NCBI GenBank assembly: GCA_947095535.1 | Contig: OX352772.1 | Span: 187,407,179 to 187,471,178, forward strand | DNA: 64,000 nt | From: Poecilobothrus nobilitatus | Taxonomy: Eukaryota; Arthropoda; Insecta; Diptera; Dolichopodidae | Direction: 5' to 3' | Shown: positions 28,662-41,135 of the stretch, piece by piece | How the letters are laid out: each line of letters starts with the position of its first letter | How positions within the stretch are numbered: the stretch's first letter is position 1 | Notes under the pieces: generated by a model | Seen by the model: only the letters and a program-made list of their open reading frames with translations | What the model was told of the DNA's origin: nothing | The model's database searches: none | Made by a program: the position numbers and the translations under genes

Positions 28662-28888
28662 AAAGTACATACATATGTATCGTATAGTATGTATAATCTA
28701 TACCTATAATATACATATTCAAAAACGGCGCTCTTTTATTCCGTTGAATTTTAAATTTAGCTTTTTTGTTTTTGCTTTTTGTTTTTTTGTCTAAATACAT
28801 AAATAAAATTTTAAAATATAGTTTGTATGGTAGGAAATAAAAATTTCACAATATAACTGAATATAAACATTCAGATTTTAGTGAAGGG

Positions 28889-28960
28889 TTCGGTGCAGTG
28901 GTAGAGTGGCCGATTCGTAAACTTCGAAATTTTGAGTTTTGCTGGTTCGATGCAATTCTA
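28889..28960 (+). other. tRNA-like segment with pol III boxes (unit 1)
   Basis: GTGCAGTGGTAGAGTGG resembles an A box and GGTTCGATGC, about 45 bases on, a B box; a T-run follows. The segment does not fold as a complete tRNA, so it is best read as the promoter head of a SINE-like unit. Confidence 0.5.
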
Positions 28961-29422
28961 TTTTTTTTTTTTTGGTTGTTTTTCTGACATTTTCTTATCA
29001 TCATATCATAATAATTAATCTGTAAATGACAGACATTTAAAACCCTTTTACTCAATGATTTACCAACCAACTTTCATTTTTTTCTTTTTCGATGATAAAT
29101 ATTCAGTACAGCCATCTTACAAGATCAATATTTTCCCAAAATTTTCTGATTTTCATTAATAATTTTCAATTTTTATAAAAAACCCATGTAACATTTACAT
29201 ATGTAAAGTATATACATATGTATCATATAGTATGTATAATCTATACCTATAATGTACATATTCAAAAACGACGCTCTTTTATTCCGTTGAATTTTAAATT
29301 TTTCTTTTTTGTTTTTGCTTTTTGTCTAAATACATAACTAAAATTTTAAAATATAGTTTGTATGATAGAAAATAAAAATTTCACAATATAATTGAATGTA
29401 AACATTCAGATTTTAGTGAAGG

Positions 29423-29494
29423 GTTTGGTGCAGTGGTAGAGTGGCCGATTCGTAAACTTCGAAGTTTTGAGTTTTGCAAGTTCGATGCAATTCT
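29423..29494 (+). other. tRNA-like segment (unit 2)
   Basis: Same motifs as unit 1, with AGTTCGATGC as the B box and a long T-run as a possible pol III stop. Confidence 0.5.
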
Positions 29495-29917
29495 ATTTTT
29501 TTTTTTTTTTGTTGTTTTTCTGATATTTTCATATCATCATATCATAATATTTAATCTGTAAATGACAGACATTTAAAACCCTTTTACTCAATTATTTACC
29601 AACCAACTTTCATTTTAAATGATAAATATTCAGTACAGCCATCTTACAAGATTAATATTTTTCCAAAATTTTCTGATTTTCATTAATAATTTTCCATTTT
29701 TATAAAAAAACCGATGTGAAGTATATACAAATGTATCATATAGATATAGAATGTATAATCTATACCTATAATATACATATTCAAAAGAGACGCTCTTTGA
29801 TTCCGTTAAATTTTTGTTTTATTTTTTCTTTTCGATTAAAAATTTTAAAATATTGGTTGTATGGTAGGAGTAGGAATTTCACAATATAACTGAATATAAA
29901 CATTCAGATTTTAGTTT

Positions 29918-29990
29918 AGGTTTAAGTACAGCGGTAGAGTGTGGGGTTATTAATAGTTGCTTTTTAATCTTGAAAGTTCGATTCAGTTCT
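29918..29990 (+). other. tRNA-like segment (unit 3)
   Basis: Diverged: ACAGCGGTAGAGTGTGG and AAGTTCGATTCAG, followed by a T-run. Recurs at 38350-38424 and 40581-40655. Confidence 0.45.
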
Positions 29991-30136
29991 GTTTTTTTTT
30001 TTTGGTTTTTGTTTTTTATATTTTAAACGAAATAAATTCTTACATATCACAATATCATCATAATATTTAATCTGTATTGATAGACATTTAAAACCCTTTT
30101 ACTCAATGGTATAACATCTTAGGCTTCTTATAATAT

Positions 30137-30471
30137 ACAGGGTGTTTGCGACTCGATGGTCTTCCTTGAAATGGGTGATCGGGCATACCGAAACGAACAA
30201 AAAATTGTATTGGAAGGGGGGTCTATTCTGGACAATTTTCGAGATATGAGGGGTTAAAGATTTTTTAGAGACTTTTCATAAAAAAATCTACTATTTTGAA
30301 CGGCTTACTATAGAGAGATAAAAAAATGTATTTTATAGAGTAAGTTGTTAGCTTTAATTTTTATGCCTTAATGATTCCATACCCCAACAATTACAAAGTT
30401 ATGGAGGTTTAAAATGAATTAAAATGAAAAAAATATGTTTCAAACTCAATTTTCTTTTGAAACACCCTGTA
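30137..30471. mobile_element. MITE-like element, 335 bp (copy I)
   Basis: Ends ACAGGGTGTTT and AAACACCCTGT, flanked by TAT/TA. No coding capacity. The same copy is in the duplicated segments at 38569-38904 and 40800-41135. Confidence 0.7.
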
Positions 30472-30583
30472 TTTGGGTACTTTTTATGGCATATTTGGAA
30501 ACAGCTTTTCAAGCCCCAATAAAGCGAAACTAAAATGCACAAATAAAAAATTTTAAATATTTTAAATACATATGTATAAAATA

Positions 30584-31342
30584 TTAAGTAATATCTTCTT
30601 TGTTTATCCATGAATCATACTCTTTATCAAAACCGAGCCATCTAACTAAAACTTGATTTCCTTTTCTTTGGTGTTAATTCAGGCTCATAAAAAGAACCGG
30701 TTTTAAGTTGATCAGTTGGGTTGATAACCTTTGCAAAAATATCTTTAAATTTCTTTATACGAACATAATCTCCAACTACATATATATTTTGCTTTATATT
30801 GTAGACAGTTTTTAATAGTAATTTTTCGTTTTTCCTTGTAATTTTTTAGCTTGAAGTTTAATTGTACGATGATATGTTGAGTTGTATTTCTCAATAAGTG
30901 AGGGTAAAACAGATGTCCATTTATAATTACTCTGAAAACTAAACTGCTTCCACATTGAATTTTTTAAAGTACGGTTAAAATGTTCTACTATGGAAGCTTT
31001 CATTTCAGAATATGTATGATAAGGATAAATTTTTTTTTTTTACATAAGTTTTCTAAATTCTTTGTTGAAAAACTCTTTACCTTGATCAGATTGAATATTT
31101 TTTGGGAGTGTTCCAGCCCGTTTGAAAATGTTTTGCATTTTCAGTTTTAATTGGTAGCATATTTCGAAAGATGTCTATTACAGTTCATAAATATTTATTT
31201 CCTTTGTTAAACTTTCCATATGGAATCATTTCTACTAAATCGATTTGGCATGTATCGTTTAATCTTTTTGAATAAATTTTCTTCGACGAAAGTTTCGTCC
31301 GGTTGGTCTATGTATTCCCGATACTATTTGTGCCCTTGACAT
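30584..31342 (-). pseudogene. Polinton-type integrase remnant, copy I
   Basis: From 31342: MSRAQIVSGIHRPTGRNFRR, QIDLVEM with the first Asp, NIQSDQGKEFFNKEFR with the second Asp, SIVEHFNRTLKNSMW with the Glu, and KYNSTYHRTIKLQ, ending with YDSWINKEDIT. Frames are broken in at least four places, one at a T-run (minus: A-run) near 31030. The same lesions are in the copies at 39017, 41248 and 57496, so the gene was dead before it was duplicated. It belongs to another Polinton-like lineage than A or B. Confidence 0.85.
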
Positions 31343-31731
31343 TATGCTTGTACCATTTAATCAAATTTTTCAATTATATTTTATAATTTTCTATAGAGCA
31401 ACAGTTACATATATCCGGTCCAGGTGACGAGTTGTAGTAAGCCCAAGGACAAATAGCAAAATGAGTTACATATATTGACGTAAAGTTTTCTGTTGTTGAA
31501 AATTCTTTAATGTATTGTACACATGTGAAAAATAAACACATGTGAAAAATACTGCATTTTATAAATAGATTACTTGTAAATTTCAGGTGATAAAGTATTT
31601 AATTATAAGTAATATTATTCAACAAAATTTCTTTCATGTATATTGGTTTCTTCGTATAAATAATGCTAACATTTTTAACATTTTAATTATACTCTTGTAA
31701 ATATTGCTATACAAAGGTTTTTAAATTAATT

Positions 31732-33070
31732 AAAACAAGGTAGAATGTAAACCAACGGTTTTTAAAAGCGCACATTTCCAAACTCAATACAAACTATTTA
31801 GAATTGTGACTTGCACAAAAATTTGAAAATTTCATGTATTAGAAAAAACGTGAAAATAGGACATTTTTGAAATTTTCAGAGACCGTAAATCCGGAACCCT
31901 ATATAACTAAGAAAAGCCGTTAACACGCGTAAAAATATATTATTGAACCTTTAATTTTCATGTCTTGCCGAAGAAAAATTTTTACAGGTGCCTAAGTTAC
32001 AGGTGTCTAAAAATTGCAAATTTTCAATTTTTGAGGCGTAATAACTCTTAAAGAGGGGGTGCTACCAAAAAATTTTCTGAGGAAACTTATATTAATTTAT
32101 TAACTTATATAATAAAAGTTTTAACTTATATAATAAAAGTTCTTTCTTGTCTCAAAATTTCAGGTTTCTATCTAAAGGCGTTCCGGAGTTATGAAAAAAG
32201 AAATTTCATGCAAAATATGGTTTTCACATAACGGTAAATTTAAATGGTAAATTACAAAATATTACATAATTTTGATTTTGTTTTATATAGATAATAAAAT
32301 TTTCGATCTTCTGGCGGTTTTAGATGGCAAAACTATTACGCAGGGCCTGAGATATATACATCTGAAAATGGGACTTTTTTGCAATTTTGAAGATCTGCAA
32401 CTTTGGAACCCTTTGCAACTAAAACTAACCTTTAACACACATTAAAATATATTACTGTATCTTCAAATTTTATATCTTGCAGAAGCAAAATGTGTACAGG
32501 TTCCTAAGTTATAGGTGTTTAAAAATAGCAAATTTTCAATTTTTAAGCCCTCATATCTCATAAACAGCGGGTGGTCCAAAAATATTTTCTTAGCAAACTT
32601 ATACTAATTCTAAAAGTTCTTTCTTGCCTCAAAATTTCAAGCCTCTATCTGAAAGCGTGCCGGAGTTATGAAAGTAGAAAAATCATGCAAAATTTGGTTT
32701 TCACATAACGGTAAATTTAAATACTAAATTTAAAAAATTGTATAATTTTGATATTAATTTACAAAATTAAAAGAAATACCTGTCGAATGACGTTTTCAGA
32801 TTGAAAAAATCTTAAGCAGAACATAAGATATATGTATTTAAAAATAGGGCTTTTTCAAAGTTTGAGGGGGTGTAGCTCCGTAATGGGAGGGGCTACATGA
32901 AAAAGTTGTTCCACAAAATTATTTCTTTTATGAGACCTACGAATGGTTAAAATTGTTTTTCTCTATCTTTAACGGTGTAGAAGTTTTGTAAACAGTGGGA
33001 CGGACGGACGGACGGACAGAGTGAAACTAATAAGCACATTTTTTCAACATTTTTTTGGAAATGTGCTAAA
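31732..33070 (-). mobile_element. Helentron-like non-autonomous element D
   Basis: On the minus strand the 5' end is GCACATTTCCAAAAAAATG. An inverse of this start (GCACATTTCCAAA on the plus strand) lies at about 31778, followed towards the 3' end by a small hairpin (AACC/GGTT) and the terminus ATTCTACCTTGTT. It has a GGAC tetranucleotide run (about 32999-33020). An internal block (ACAGGT...AAGTTA...GTGTTTAAAAAT) occurs twice, about 480 bases apart. Absent from copies III and IV (empty site at 42395 and inverse at 57105). Confidence 0.7.
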
Positions 33071-33071
33071 A

Positions 33072-33442
33072 ATGCATGATATTGAGCGAATAATATACAA
33101 CGAAGAAAAAACTCTGCCAAGAGAACTATTTCGTTTTATAAATACTGTTCTCATCAATGTGGAAATTATTCGCAGGTAAGAATTAACAAATAAAATTTTT
33201 ATTTATAAAATGCATATATATATATCTATATTTCTTAGGTGGTTATCCAGCGTACATGGCAACCTTTATTGAAGCTAAAAATGTTTAAATTATGAAAACG
33301 ATTAAAACCAGACTTTACAACAACCATGAAGAATTTTAAATCTCTAATGATAATGAAGAGGAACAAAAATTGCGTAATATGCAAAGAAGTGTAAAATATG
33401 GAGAGCTGAGAAATGAGGATATATGTTTTGCAACATTTCAAG
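33072..33442 (+). pseudogene. Exon-like blocks of a spliced gene, copy I
   Basis: Block 1 (33072-33175) reads MHDIERIIYNEEKTLPREL and ends CGCAG|GTAAGA. A 63-base interval ends TTTCTTAG. Block 2 (33239-33442) reads GGYPAYMATFIEAKN and NMQRSVKYGELRNEDICF, then TTTCAAG|GTGAGA. A third block is at 35484. In-frame stops occur in block 2, and the frame does not join cleanly across the short intron. I do not recognise the protein. Repeated in copies III and IV. Confidence 0.5.
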
Positions 33443-33716
33443 GTGAGATATGGCCTCTACCGTTTATACAATTAAACCTAAAACTTTGTAATATAATCGG
33501 AAAAATAAATGAACTTGTGATATGAATACATGGATGGATGAAATAGTGAATAAATGAATATATGAATAAATTTTTTTTAGCTATTACTTTTCCACTTAGG
33601 TTTACTATATAAACTACAGCTCGTATGTTTTAGCTTTTTGGTCTTATACCAAATTAAATAAATTAAAAAATAAATAAAACATATAAAAATTTAAATATTG
33701 TTCTTTATACCCGTAC

Positions 33717-35277
33717 GATAGGATCGGGTATAATAAAATTACTCCTCCGTTTGTAACACCTCGAAATAAGCGAGCTAGATATACCTTCAAAGGTATGGAT
33801 CGGATCAGAAAAAAATTCTAAGACTTTTGAGCCATGTCCGTCCGTCCGTCCGTCAGCACGCTAACTCAAAAACTAAGAAAGCTAGAATCTTGAAATTTAC
33901 ACAAAATATTCTTGGAGTAATTTGTAGGTTCCCTATTTTTTTTGGTTGAGTTTGGACCAAACCTTAGCTCTCGAACACCTAACTTTTAGATCCCCACATT
34001 TTTTTTGAAATAGAGCTATGAAATTTTAACTGCTGATAGATCTCACAAAAATATTAATTTTATTTTTAATAACTTTTGTTTGTAGCATCACCCGTTACGG
34101 GTTATAGCTCCCCAAAGGTTCAAAAAAGCTCTATATTTAAATTGTTATAGCACAAGTTGTATAAGGTATATCTTCATTTTGAAAACGCCAAACGATTACT
34201 ACTTTCATTAGCTTTAAAAGTATATATACAATAAATATATATTTGTGCCATACGGTGTCTTAATTTACCGTTATGCGAAACTCAAATTTTGCAAAATTCT
34301 TTAACCCTTCTATCTTCTAAACGGTTAAAGTTGGAAACTTGAAATTTTGACAGAAGTTAGATCTTAGATGAGTCGTTTCAGAAATTTTTTTTGTATCCCC
34401 CACGTTTAGGAGCTGTAAGGGGTCAAAAACTGAAAATTTCCTATTTTTAAACACCTGTAACTTGAACACCTGTTAAAATTTTTTTGAAGTAATACACAAA
34501 AATTAAAGCTTCAACATTATACTTTTATATCTGTTAACAACTTTTTTTAATAATATAGGATTACTTTATAATTGACGAAAGTGTTACTTGATTATTTCAA
34601 ATTTTCTAACAAATTTCTTTAACGAATTTTTTTTTCCATTTTGTTTTACTCGATAATTTGAAATTGTTGAGGATATAATGCGTAGTACAAAAAAATGTAA
34701 TTAAATAAACAACATAATGGTTGCTTGAAGAATTTTTATTTATATGATATTGATATATATACATACTAATATAATATCATGTTGTAAATAAACATGTAAA
34801 TGACATATCGTATATGTCACTAGTGAATGAATGATAAGAGTATAGATGTATATTATATAGCGCCGTATTTACATACATATATGTATTTTATTGTACTTAT
34901 AAGAAATTATTCCCTCAATGGAATATTTAAATATAATATAATATAATATTTAAAATTATATTTACTATTTTGTACTAAGTAAATTTAATATACATTTACC
35001 GCTCAGTATTAAATGGTACTATAGAATATTTGAAAAAGTTTTGGATTGATAATCGTTATGTGGAAGGTTAAAATCTGCTTTTAAAGAATGTATAAACATA
35101 TAGTTTGAATATATGTACAACCCATAATTCTAGAAATTATAAAATTCACCCAAATTATTTTAAAATACTAAAATATTTAAAAAATAATATTGTAAGCAAA
35201 GTGACAGGCTGTGAACATACTAACGGTTCGTACGGGTATCTAAGAGTTGACAAAGTCAACTGTATTCTTCCTCGTTT
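33717..35277 (+). mobile_element. Helentron-like element C, copy 1
   Basis: 5' end ATACCCGTACGATAGG (with palindromic CGGGTATA at 33735). GTCCGTCC run at about 33836. Subterminal inverse TCGTACGGGTAT at about 35228, hairpin AGTTGACAAAGTCAACT, and 3' end ATTCTTCCTCGTT. It is inserted in a T-run; the empty site is preserved at 43033-43050 and, inverted, near 56465. It lies inside the second intron-like interval of the exon blocks. Confidence 0.75.
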
Positions 35278-35483
35278 TAATTATATTTTTAAAATTTTCA
35301 GGTTTCTTTCTTTTTACAGCTTGTCTCTTTAGTCTTATGTAAGAAAATTAATGAAAAAAAAACACTTAAAATTTTACATATTTCTTTTTACTTCTATTTC
35401 AAATATAGTTTACATTTTTCGAAAATATCACATTTTCCAATATAAACTTTAATAGATTTCGTTTAATGTTTATTTGTTTGAAG

Positions 35484-35563
35484 GTGAACTGGTTAATGTA
35501 GAACAAGTAGATGCAAGTGATGGTATTGTGATTAAGTATAGTAACATAGATTATTGTAAATAA
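35484..35563 (+). pseudogene. Third exon-like block, copy I
   Basis: After TTTGAAG the frame GELVNVEQVDASDGIVIKYS continues to NIDYCK and stops. Phase fits block 2 (TTTCAAG joined to GTGAACTGG). A partial second version of this block, with GGTCAACTGGTTAATGAAG, is at about 35702-35750 followed by GTATGA. Confidence 0.45.
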
Positions 35564-36343
35564 TAAGAATTTAAAAAGTTTTTATTAGTACTCGGTATTG
35601 TAAAATAAATTTAAGAACAGGTGTAGAAAAATGAGGTGTTGTTTTTTTTTTGTATTATTAAAATGTTAGTTTTAAAGCTTTTTTCTTGGTAGTAAATTTG
35701 AAGGTCAACTGGTTAATGAAGAATAAAATCAAGATGAAGGAAAAACAGGTATGAAAATATGGCATTAAAAAGAAAATATGGTGTGAAAATATGGCACATA
35801 TAAAGAATGAATATGGCATTGATTGCGCTATTTCCAAAAGAATTAATTAACTAATTAATTTAACACTAAGAATTATTAAACTAATAATAATAATAAATAA
35901 AAGAATAAGAGAAAAATAAAATTAAGTATATAATTTTTTATTGAAAAATTCAACGACAAAATTTTTATGTTTTACATTTTTCAAATTTTTAGATTCCGTT
36001 AATTTTCAGGTTTAAAATTTAGTACTCCAGAAAACTTAATTTTATATTAATCAACAAATTATATTAATTTTATATTTATCAATATTTAACACCACAAATG
36101 TTTTAATTTTTTTCCGCTTTTATATTTTCTTTTTTTTTTTTGATACACGCAAAATTTATAAATAATGAAAAACAAACAAAAAAAACAACATTTTTTTGTT
36201 TTTATTAGTAAATGAACCAAGTGCAGAAAGTAAAATTTTTTTTGAACAATTCTCTTTCTCTCAATACAAAATATTCTCACAATAAAATTAGTTTATGGGA
36301 AAGAGGGTGTGAAACGAAGAGTAAAACATTTTGCACGATTTTA
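35564..36343. other. AT-rich end of repeat copy I
   Basis: No supported gene apart from the partial exon-like block at 35702-35750. Matches 43325-44058 and, inverted, 55430-56150. Confidence 0.6.
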
Positions 36344-37590
36344 GAAAAAAAGAAGTTTTTTTGTGTAAACCAGTATTACTATTTACGTGAATAGTAATTG
36401 GTTTACAACAAATTGCCAGAAATATCTGAAAGTTCTAAAGACTCATTTATACATGTTTGATTCATACAATTTGTTGTTGATACATTATATTCATCAGCAA
36501 TCAAACTTGACTGATGATGTTGTTTTGAGTGATACAAGTTGAGTGAGAAGTTACTTTGTTGACCGGTTGGAGAATTTTTGAGTGATATGTTATTATATTC
36601 TTCTTCATTTTTGTTACTCTTAATTTGTTTATATGTAGGTTGATTGTCAGTATAATTAGTGGATATTGGATTTGATGTGAAAGAAGAAGAAGAAATTATT
36701 ATTTGAGTATTTATGGTTGTATTATTATTTATTTTTTTAATTGAATTAGTATTTTGTTTTATTGAAGAAGAAGAGGAAAGAGGTATTATTATTTCATTAT
36801 TTAAGTTTGACATTTTATCTATTTGTTTTGAAATTAAAATATTTTTATTTGGAGTTGATGTATTTTTTAGAACAGAAGAAAAATTTTGGATATTTGCTGA
36901 TAAACTTGGGTTTTCTGGGCATCAAAATTTAAAAGTATTAGGCCAGTATAATTTTTTTTACCATTAATTGTTTTAGAAAATTTGTAAACACTTGTTACAC
37001 CTTGGCTTTTTAGGTCCTGTAGGATTTTTTGTTCACTAGTTGGAATTAAGTTTTTATCAAAGATGGTGCCTTTTATTGAGTTAAGTGTTTCATGATATTT
37101 GGCTGAAATATTGCATAAACCACCAAAATTTTTAGTTCTGATAAATTTATCAGCTATTTTTTGTGTTTTAGTTAAGATGAGTAAGTTACCATCCCGAAGG
37201 AGGCTGACAGACTCAATTTCTGTGCTGATGCTATCAATAGCCTTCTTTTTGGCAAAAACACTAAAGCTGGATAGCGGTTTGGCATTATCTGTAGATTCTA
37301 CAACGACAAATTTACAACGGTAAATATTTACCTGGGGTAAAGCAGGAAAAATATCATTGGTAATACTCTTCCTCTTTTGGCTCTAGGGCCACATTGTCCT
37401 GGGTCGTCGACCGGTAGCCCGGAAAACCGATTCCCCGGAGGGATCGGCCTATCACCTTGCATTGTTCACTCAAAAATTTTTTTAATTTTAAATTTTTTTT
37501 TTTTAAATAACAAAATTATAGTTTAAATATATTTTAAATGACTATGTAATAATTATTACTTATTTTTAGGTTAGAATATTTAATATGTAA
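36344..37590 (-). pseudogene. Non-LTR ORF1, second copy with internal deletion
   Basis: Matches 26933-28520. The C-terminal tail (36403-36813) and N-terminal part (about 36960-37458) are present. About 330 bases holding all zinc knuckles are missing at 36915 (between GGGTTTTCTGG and ATCAAAATTTAAAAG). It is the left end of copy II of the large repeat. Confidence 0.85.
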
Positions 37591-37795
37591 TTTTGCTTTT
37601 TTGTTTTTGCTTTTTGTTTTTGCTTTTTGTTTTTATTACTTTTTGTTTTTGAATATTTAATATGTAATTTTGCTTTTTTGTTTTTGCTTTTTGTTTTTAT
37701 TCTAAATACATAAATAAAATTTTAAAATATAGTTTGTATGGTAGGAAATAAAAATTTCACAATATAACTTAATATAAACTTTCATATTTTAGTGA

Positions 37796-37870
37796 AGGGT
37801 TTGGTGCAGTGGTAGAGTGGCGATTCGTAAACTTAGAAGTTTTGAGTTTTGCAAGTTCGATACAATTCTA
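37796..37870 (+). other. tRNA-like segment, copy II
   Basis: GTGCAGTGGTAGAGTGG and AAGTTCGATAC. Equivalent to unit 2 of copy I. Confidence 0.45.
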
Positions 37871-38349
37871 TTTTTGTTTTTTTTGAGTGTTTTTCTGATA
37901 TTTTCATATCATCATATCATAATATTTAATCTGTAAATGACAGACATTTAAAACCCTTTTACTCAATGACTTACCAACCAACTTTCATTTTAAATGATAA
38001 ATATTCAGTACAGCCATCTTACAAGATCAATATTTTTCCAAAATTTTCTGATTTTCATTAATAATTTTCCATTTTTATAAAAAAACCGATGTGAAGTATA
38101 TACATATGTATCATATAGATATAGAATGTATAATCTATACCTATAATATACATATTCAAAAGAGACGATCATATAGAGATAGAATGTATAATCTATACCT
38201 ATAATATACATATTCAAAAGAGACGCTCTTTGATTCCGTTAAATTTTTGTTTTATTTTTTCTTTTCGATTAAAAATTTTAAAATATTGGTTGTATGGTAG
38301 GAGTAGGAATTTCACAATATAACTGAATATAAACATTCAGATTTTAGTT

Positions 38350-38424
38350 TAGGTTTAAGTACAGCGGTAGAGTGTGGGGTTATTAATAGTTGCTTTTTAA
38401 TCTTGAAAGTTCGATTCAGTTCTG
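38350..38424 (+). other. tRNA-like segment, copy II (second)
   Basis: ACAGCGGTAGAGTGTGG and AAGTTCGATTCAG; repeated exactly 2,231 bases later at 40581-40655. Confidence 0.45.
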
Positions 38425-38568
38425 TTTTTTTTTTTGGTTTTTGTTTTTTATATTTTAAACGAAATAAATTCTTACATATCACAATATCATCATAATATTT
38501 AATCTGTATTGATAGACATTTAAAACCCTTTTACTCAATGGTTTAACATCTTAGGCTTCTTATAATAT

Positions 38569-38904
38569 ACAGGGTGTTTGCGACTCGATGGTCTTCCTTG
38601 AAATGGGTGATCGGGCATACCGAAACGAACAAAAAATTGTATTGGAAGGGGGGTCTATTCTGGACAATTTTCGAGATATGAGGGGTTAAAGATTTTTTAG
38701 AGACTTTTCATAAAAAAATCTACTATTTTGAACGGCTTACTATAGAGAGATAAAAAAAATGTATTTTATAGAGTAAGTTGTTAGCTTTAATTTTTATGCC
38801 TCAATGATTCCATACCCCAACAGTTACAAAGTTATGGAGGTTTAAAATGATTTAAAATGAAAAAACTATGTTTCAAACTCAATTTTCTTTTGAAACACCC
38901 TGTA
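38569..38904. mobile_element. MITE-like element, copy II
   Basis: Same ends and length as at 30137-30471. Confidence 0.7.
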
Positions 38905-39016
38905 TTTGGGTACTTTTTATGGCATATTTGGAAACAGCTTTTCAAGCCCCAATAAAGCGAAAATAAAATGCACAAATAAAAAATTTTAAATATTTTAAAT
39001 ACATATGTATAAAATA

Positions 39017-39775
39017 TTAAGTAATATCTTCTTTGTTTATCCATGAATCATACTCTTTATCAAAACCGAGCCATCTAACTAAAACTTGATTTCGTTTTCT
39101 TTGGTGTTAATTCAGGCTCATAAAAAGAACCGGTTTTAAGTTGATCAGTTGGGTTGATAACCTTTGCAAAAATATCTTTAAATTTCTTTATACGAACATA
39201 ATCTCCAACTACATATATATTTTGCTTTATATTGTAGACAGTTTTTAATAGTAATTTTTCGTTTTTCCTTGTAATTTTTTAGGTTGAAGTTTAATTGTAC
39301 GATGATATGTTGAGTTGTATTTCTCAATAAGTGAGGGTAAAACAGATGTCCATTTATAATTACTCTGAAAACTAAACTGCTTCCACATTGAATTTTTTAA
39401 AGTACGGTTAAAATGTTCTACTATGGAAGCTTTCATTTCAGAATATGTATGATAAGGATAAATTTTTTTTTTTTACATAAGTTTTCTAAATTCTTTGTTG
39501 AAAAACTCTTTACCTTGATCAGATTGAATATTTTTTGGGAGTGTTCCAGCCCGTTTGAAAATGTTTTGCATTTTCAGTTTTAATTGGTAGCATATTTCGA
39601 AAGATGTCTATTACAGTTCATAAATATTTATTTCCTTTGTTAAACTTTCCATATGGAATCATTTCTACTAAATCGATTTGGCATGTATCGTTTAATCTTT
39701 TTGAATAAATTTTCTTCGACGAAAGTTTCGTCCGGTTGGTCTATGTATTCCCGATACTATTTGTGCCCTTGACAT
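39017..39775 (-). pseudogene. Polinton-type integrase remnant, copy II
   Basis: Offset 8,433 bases from copy I and sharing its lesions. The open central part is SIVEHFNRTLKNSMW. Confidence 0.85.
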
Positions 39776-40580
39776 TATGCTTGTACCATTTAATCAAATT
39801 TTTCAATTATATTTTATAATTTTCTATAGAGCAACAGTTACATATATCCGGTCCAGGTGACGAGTTGTAGTAAGCCCAAGGACAAATAGCAAAATGAGTT
39901 ACATATATTGACGTAAAGTTTTCTGTTGTTGAAAATTCTTTAATGTATTGTACACATGTGAAAAATAAACACATGTGAAAAATACTGCATTTTATAAATA
40001 GATTACTTGTAAATTTCAGGTGATAAAGTATTTAATTATAAGTAATATTATTCAACAAAATTTCTTTCATGTATATTGGTTTCTTCGTATAAATAATGCT
40101 AACATTTTTAACATTTTAATTATACTCTTGTAAATATTGCTATACAAAGGTTTTTAAATTAATTTAAAAAATGCATGATATTGAGCGAATAATATACAAC
40201 GAAGAAAAAACTCTGCCAAGAGAACTATTTCGTTTTATAAATACTGTTCTTACAAGATCAATATTTTTCCAAAATTTTCTGATTTTCATTAATAATTTTC
40301 CATTTTTATAAAAAAACCGATGTGAAGTATATACATATGTATCATATAGATATAGAATGTATAATCTATACCTATAATATACATATTCAAAAGAGACGAT
40401 CATATAGAGATAGAATGTATAATCTATACCTATAATATACATATTCAAAAGAGACGCTCTTTGATTCCGTTAAATTTTTGTTTTATTTTTTCTTTTCGAT
40501 TAAAAATTTTAAAATATTGGTTGTATGGTAGGAGTAGGAATTTCACAATATAACTGAATATAAACATTCAGATTTTAGTT

Positions 40581-40655
40581 TAGGTTTAAGTACAGCGGTA
40601 GAGTGTGGGGTTATTAATAGTTGCTTTTTAATCTTGAAAGTTCGATTCAGTTCTG
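40581..40655 (+). other. tRNA-like segment, copy III
   Basis: Duplicate of 38350-38424. Confidence 0.45.
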
Positions 40656-40799
40656 TTTTTTTTTTTGGTTTTTGTTTTTTATATTTTAAACGAAATAAAT
40701 TCTTACATATCACAATATCATCATAATATTTAATATGTATTGATAGACATTTAAAACCCTTTTACTCAATGGTTTAACATCTTAGGCTTCTTATAATAT

Positions 40800-41135
40800 A
40801 CAGGATGTTTGCGACTCGATGGTCTTCCTTGAAATGGGTGATCGGGCATACCGAAACGAACAAAAAATTGTATTGGAAGGGGGGTCTATTCTGGACAATT
40901 TTCGAGATATGAGGGGTTAAAGATTTTTTAGAGACTTTTCATAAAAAAATCTACTATTTTGAACGGCTTACTATAGAGAGATAAAAAAAATGTATTTTAT
41001 AGAGTAAGTTGTTAGCTTTAATTTTTATGCCTCAATGATTCCATACCCCAACAGTTACAAAGTTATGGAGGTTTAAAATGATTTAAAATGAAAAAACTAT
41101 GTTTCAAACTCAATTTTCTTTTGAAACACCCTGTA
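40800..41135. mobile_element. MITE-like element, copy III
   Basis: Duplicate of 38569-38904 with one change in the left end (CAGGATGTTT). Confidence 0.7.

Larger units (their letters stand above)
28662..30060. repeat. SINE-like tandem units (three), 0.51-0.54 kb each
   Basis: Units start near 28662, 29205 and 29718 with AAGTATATACATATGTAT-like sequence. Each contains TATACCTATAATATACATATTC, CGCTCTTTTATTCCG, a tRNA-like segment, and GACAGACATTTAAAACCC. The third is shorter and more diverged. Related units recur at about 37690-38540 and 40260-40760. Confidence 0.75.
26930..36343. repeat. Large segmental repeat, copy I
   Basis: Unit running from the retrotransposon ORF1 3' side to ...CATTTTGCACGATT at 36343. 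Copy II begins at 36344 with GAAAAAAAGAAGTTTTTTTG, as at about 26933. Corresponding features are offset by 8,433 bases in the 30.4-31.3 kb part. Copy I has two extra insertions (31732-33070, 33717-35277). Confidence 0.8.

Noticed and set aside
28889..28960. Functional tRNA gene
   Set aside because: A and B boxes are present but acceptor and anticodon stems cannot be formed convincingly, and related copies are repeat-borne.
30399..30611. 70-codon minus-strand frame repeated at 38832 and 41063
   Set aside because: It covers the MITE end and flank; it is conserved only because the segment was duplicated.
35105..35332. 75-codon frame also found at 49722-49937
   Set aside because: It lies inside the 3' part of Helentron-like element C and is shared only through element copies.
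38005..38217. Tyrosine-rich frame with internal repeats (also 40164-40448)
   Set aside because: Translation of the TATACCTATAATATACATATTC repeat; no coding constraint visible.
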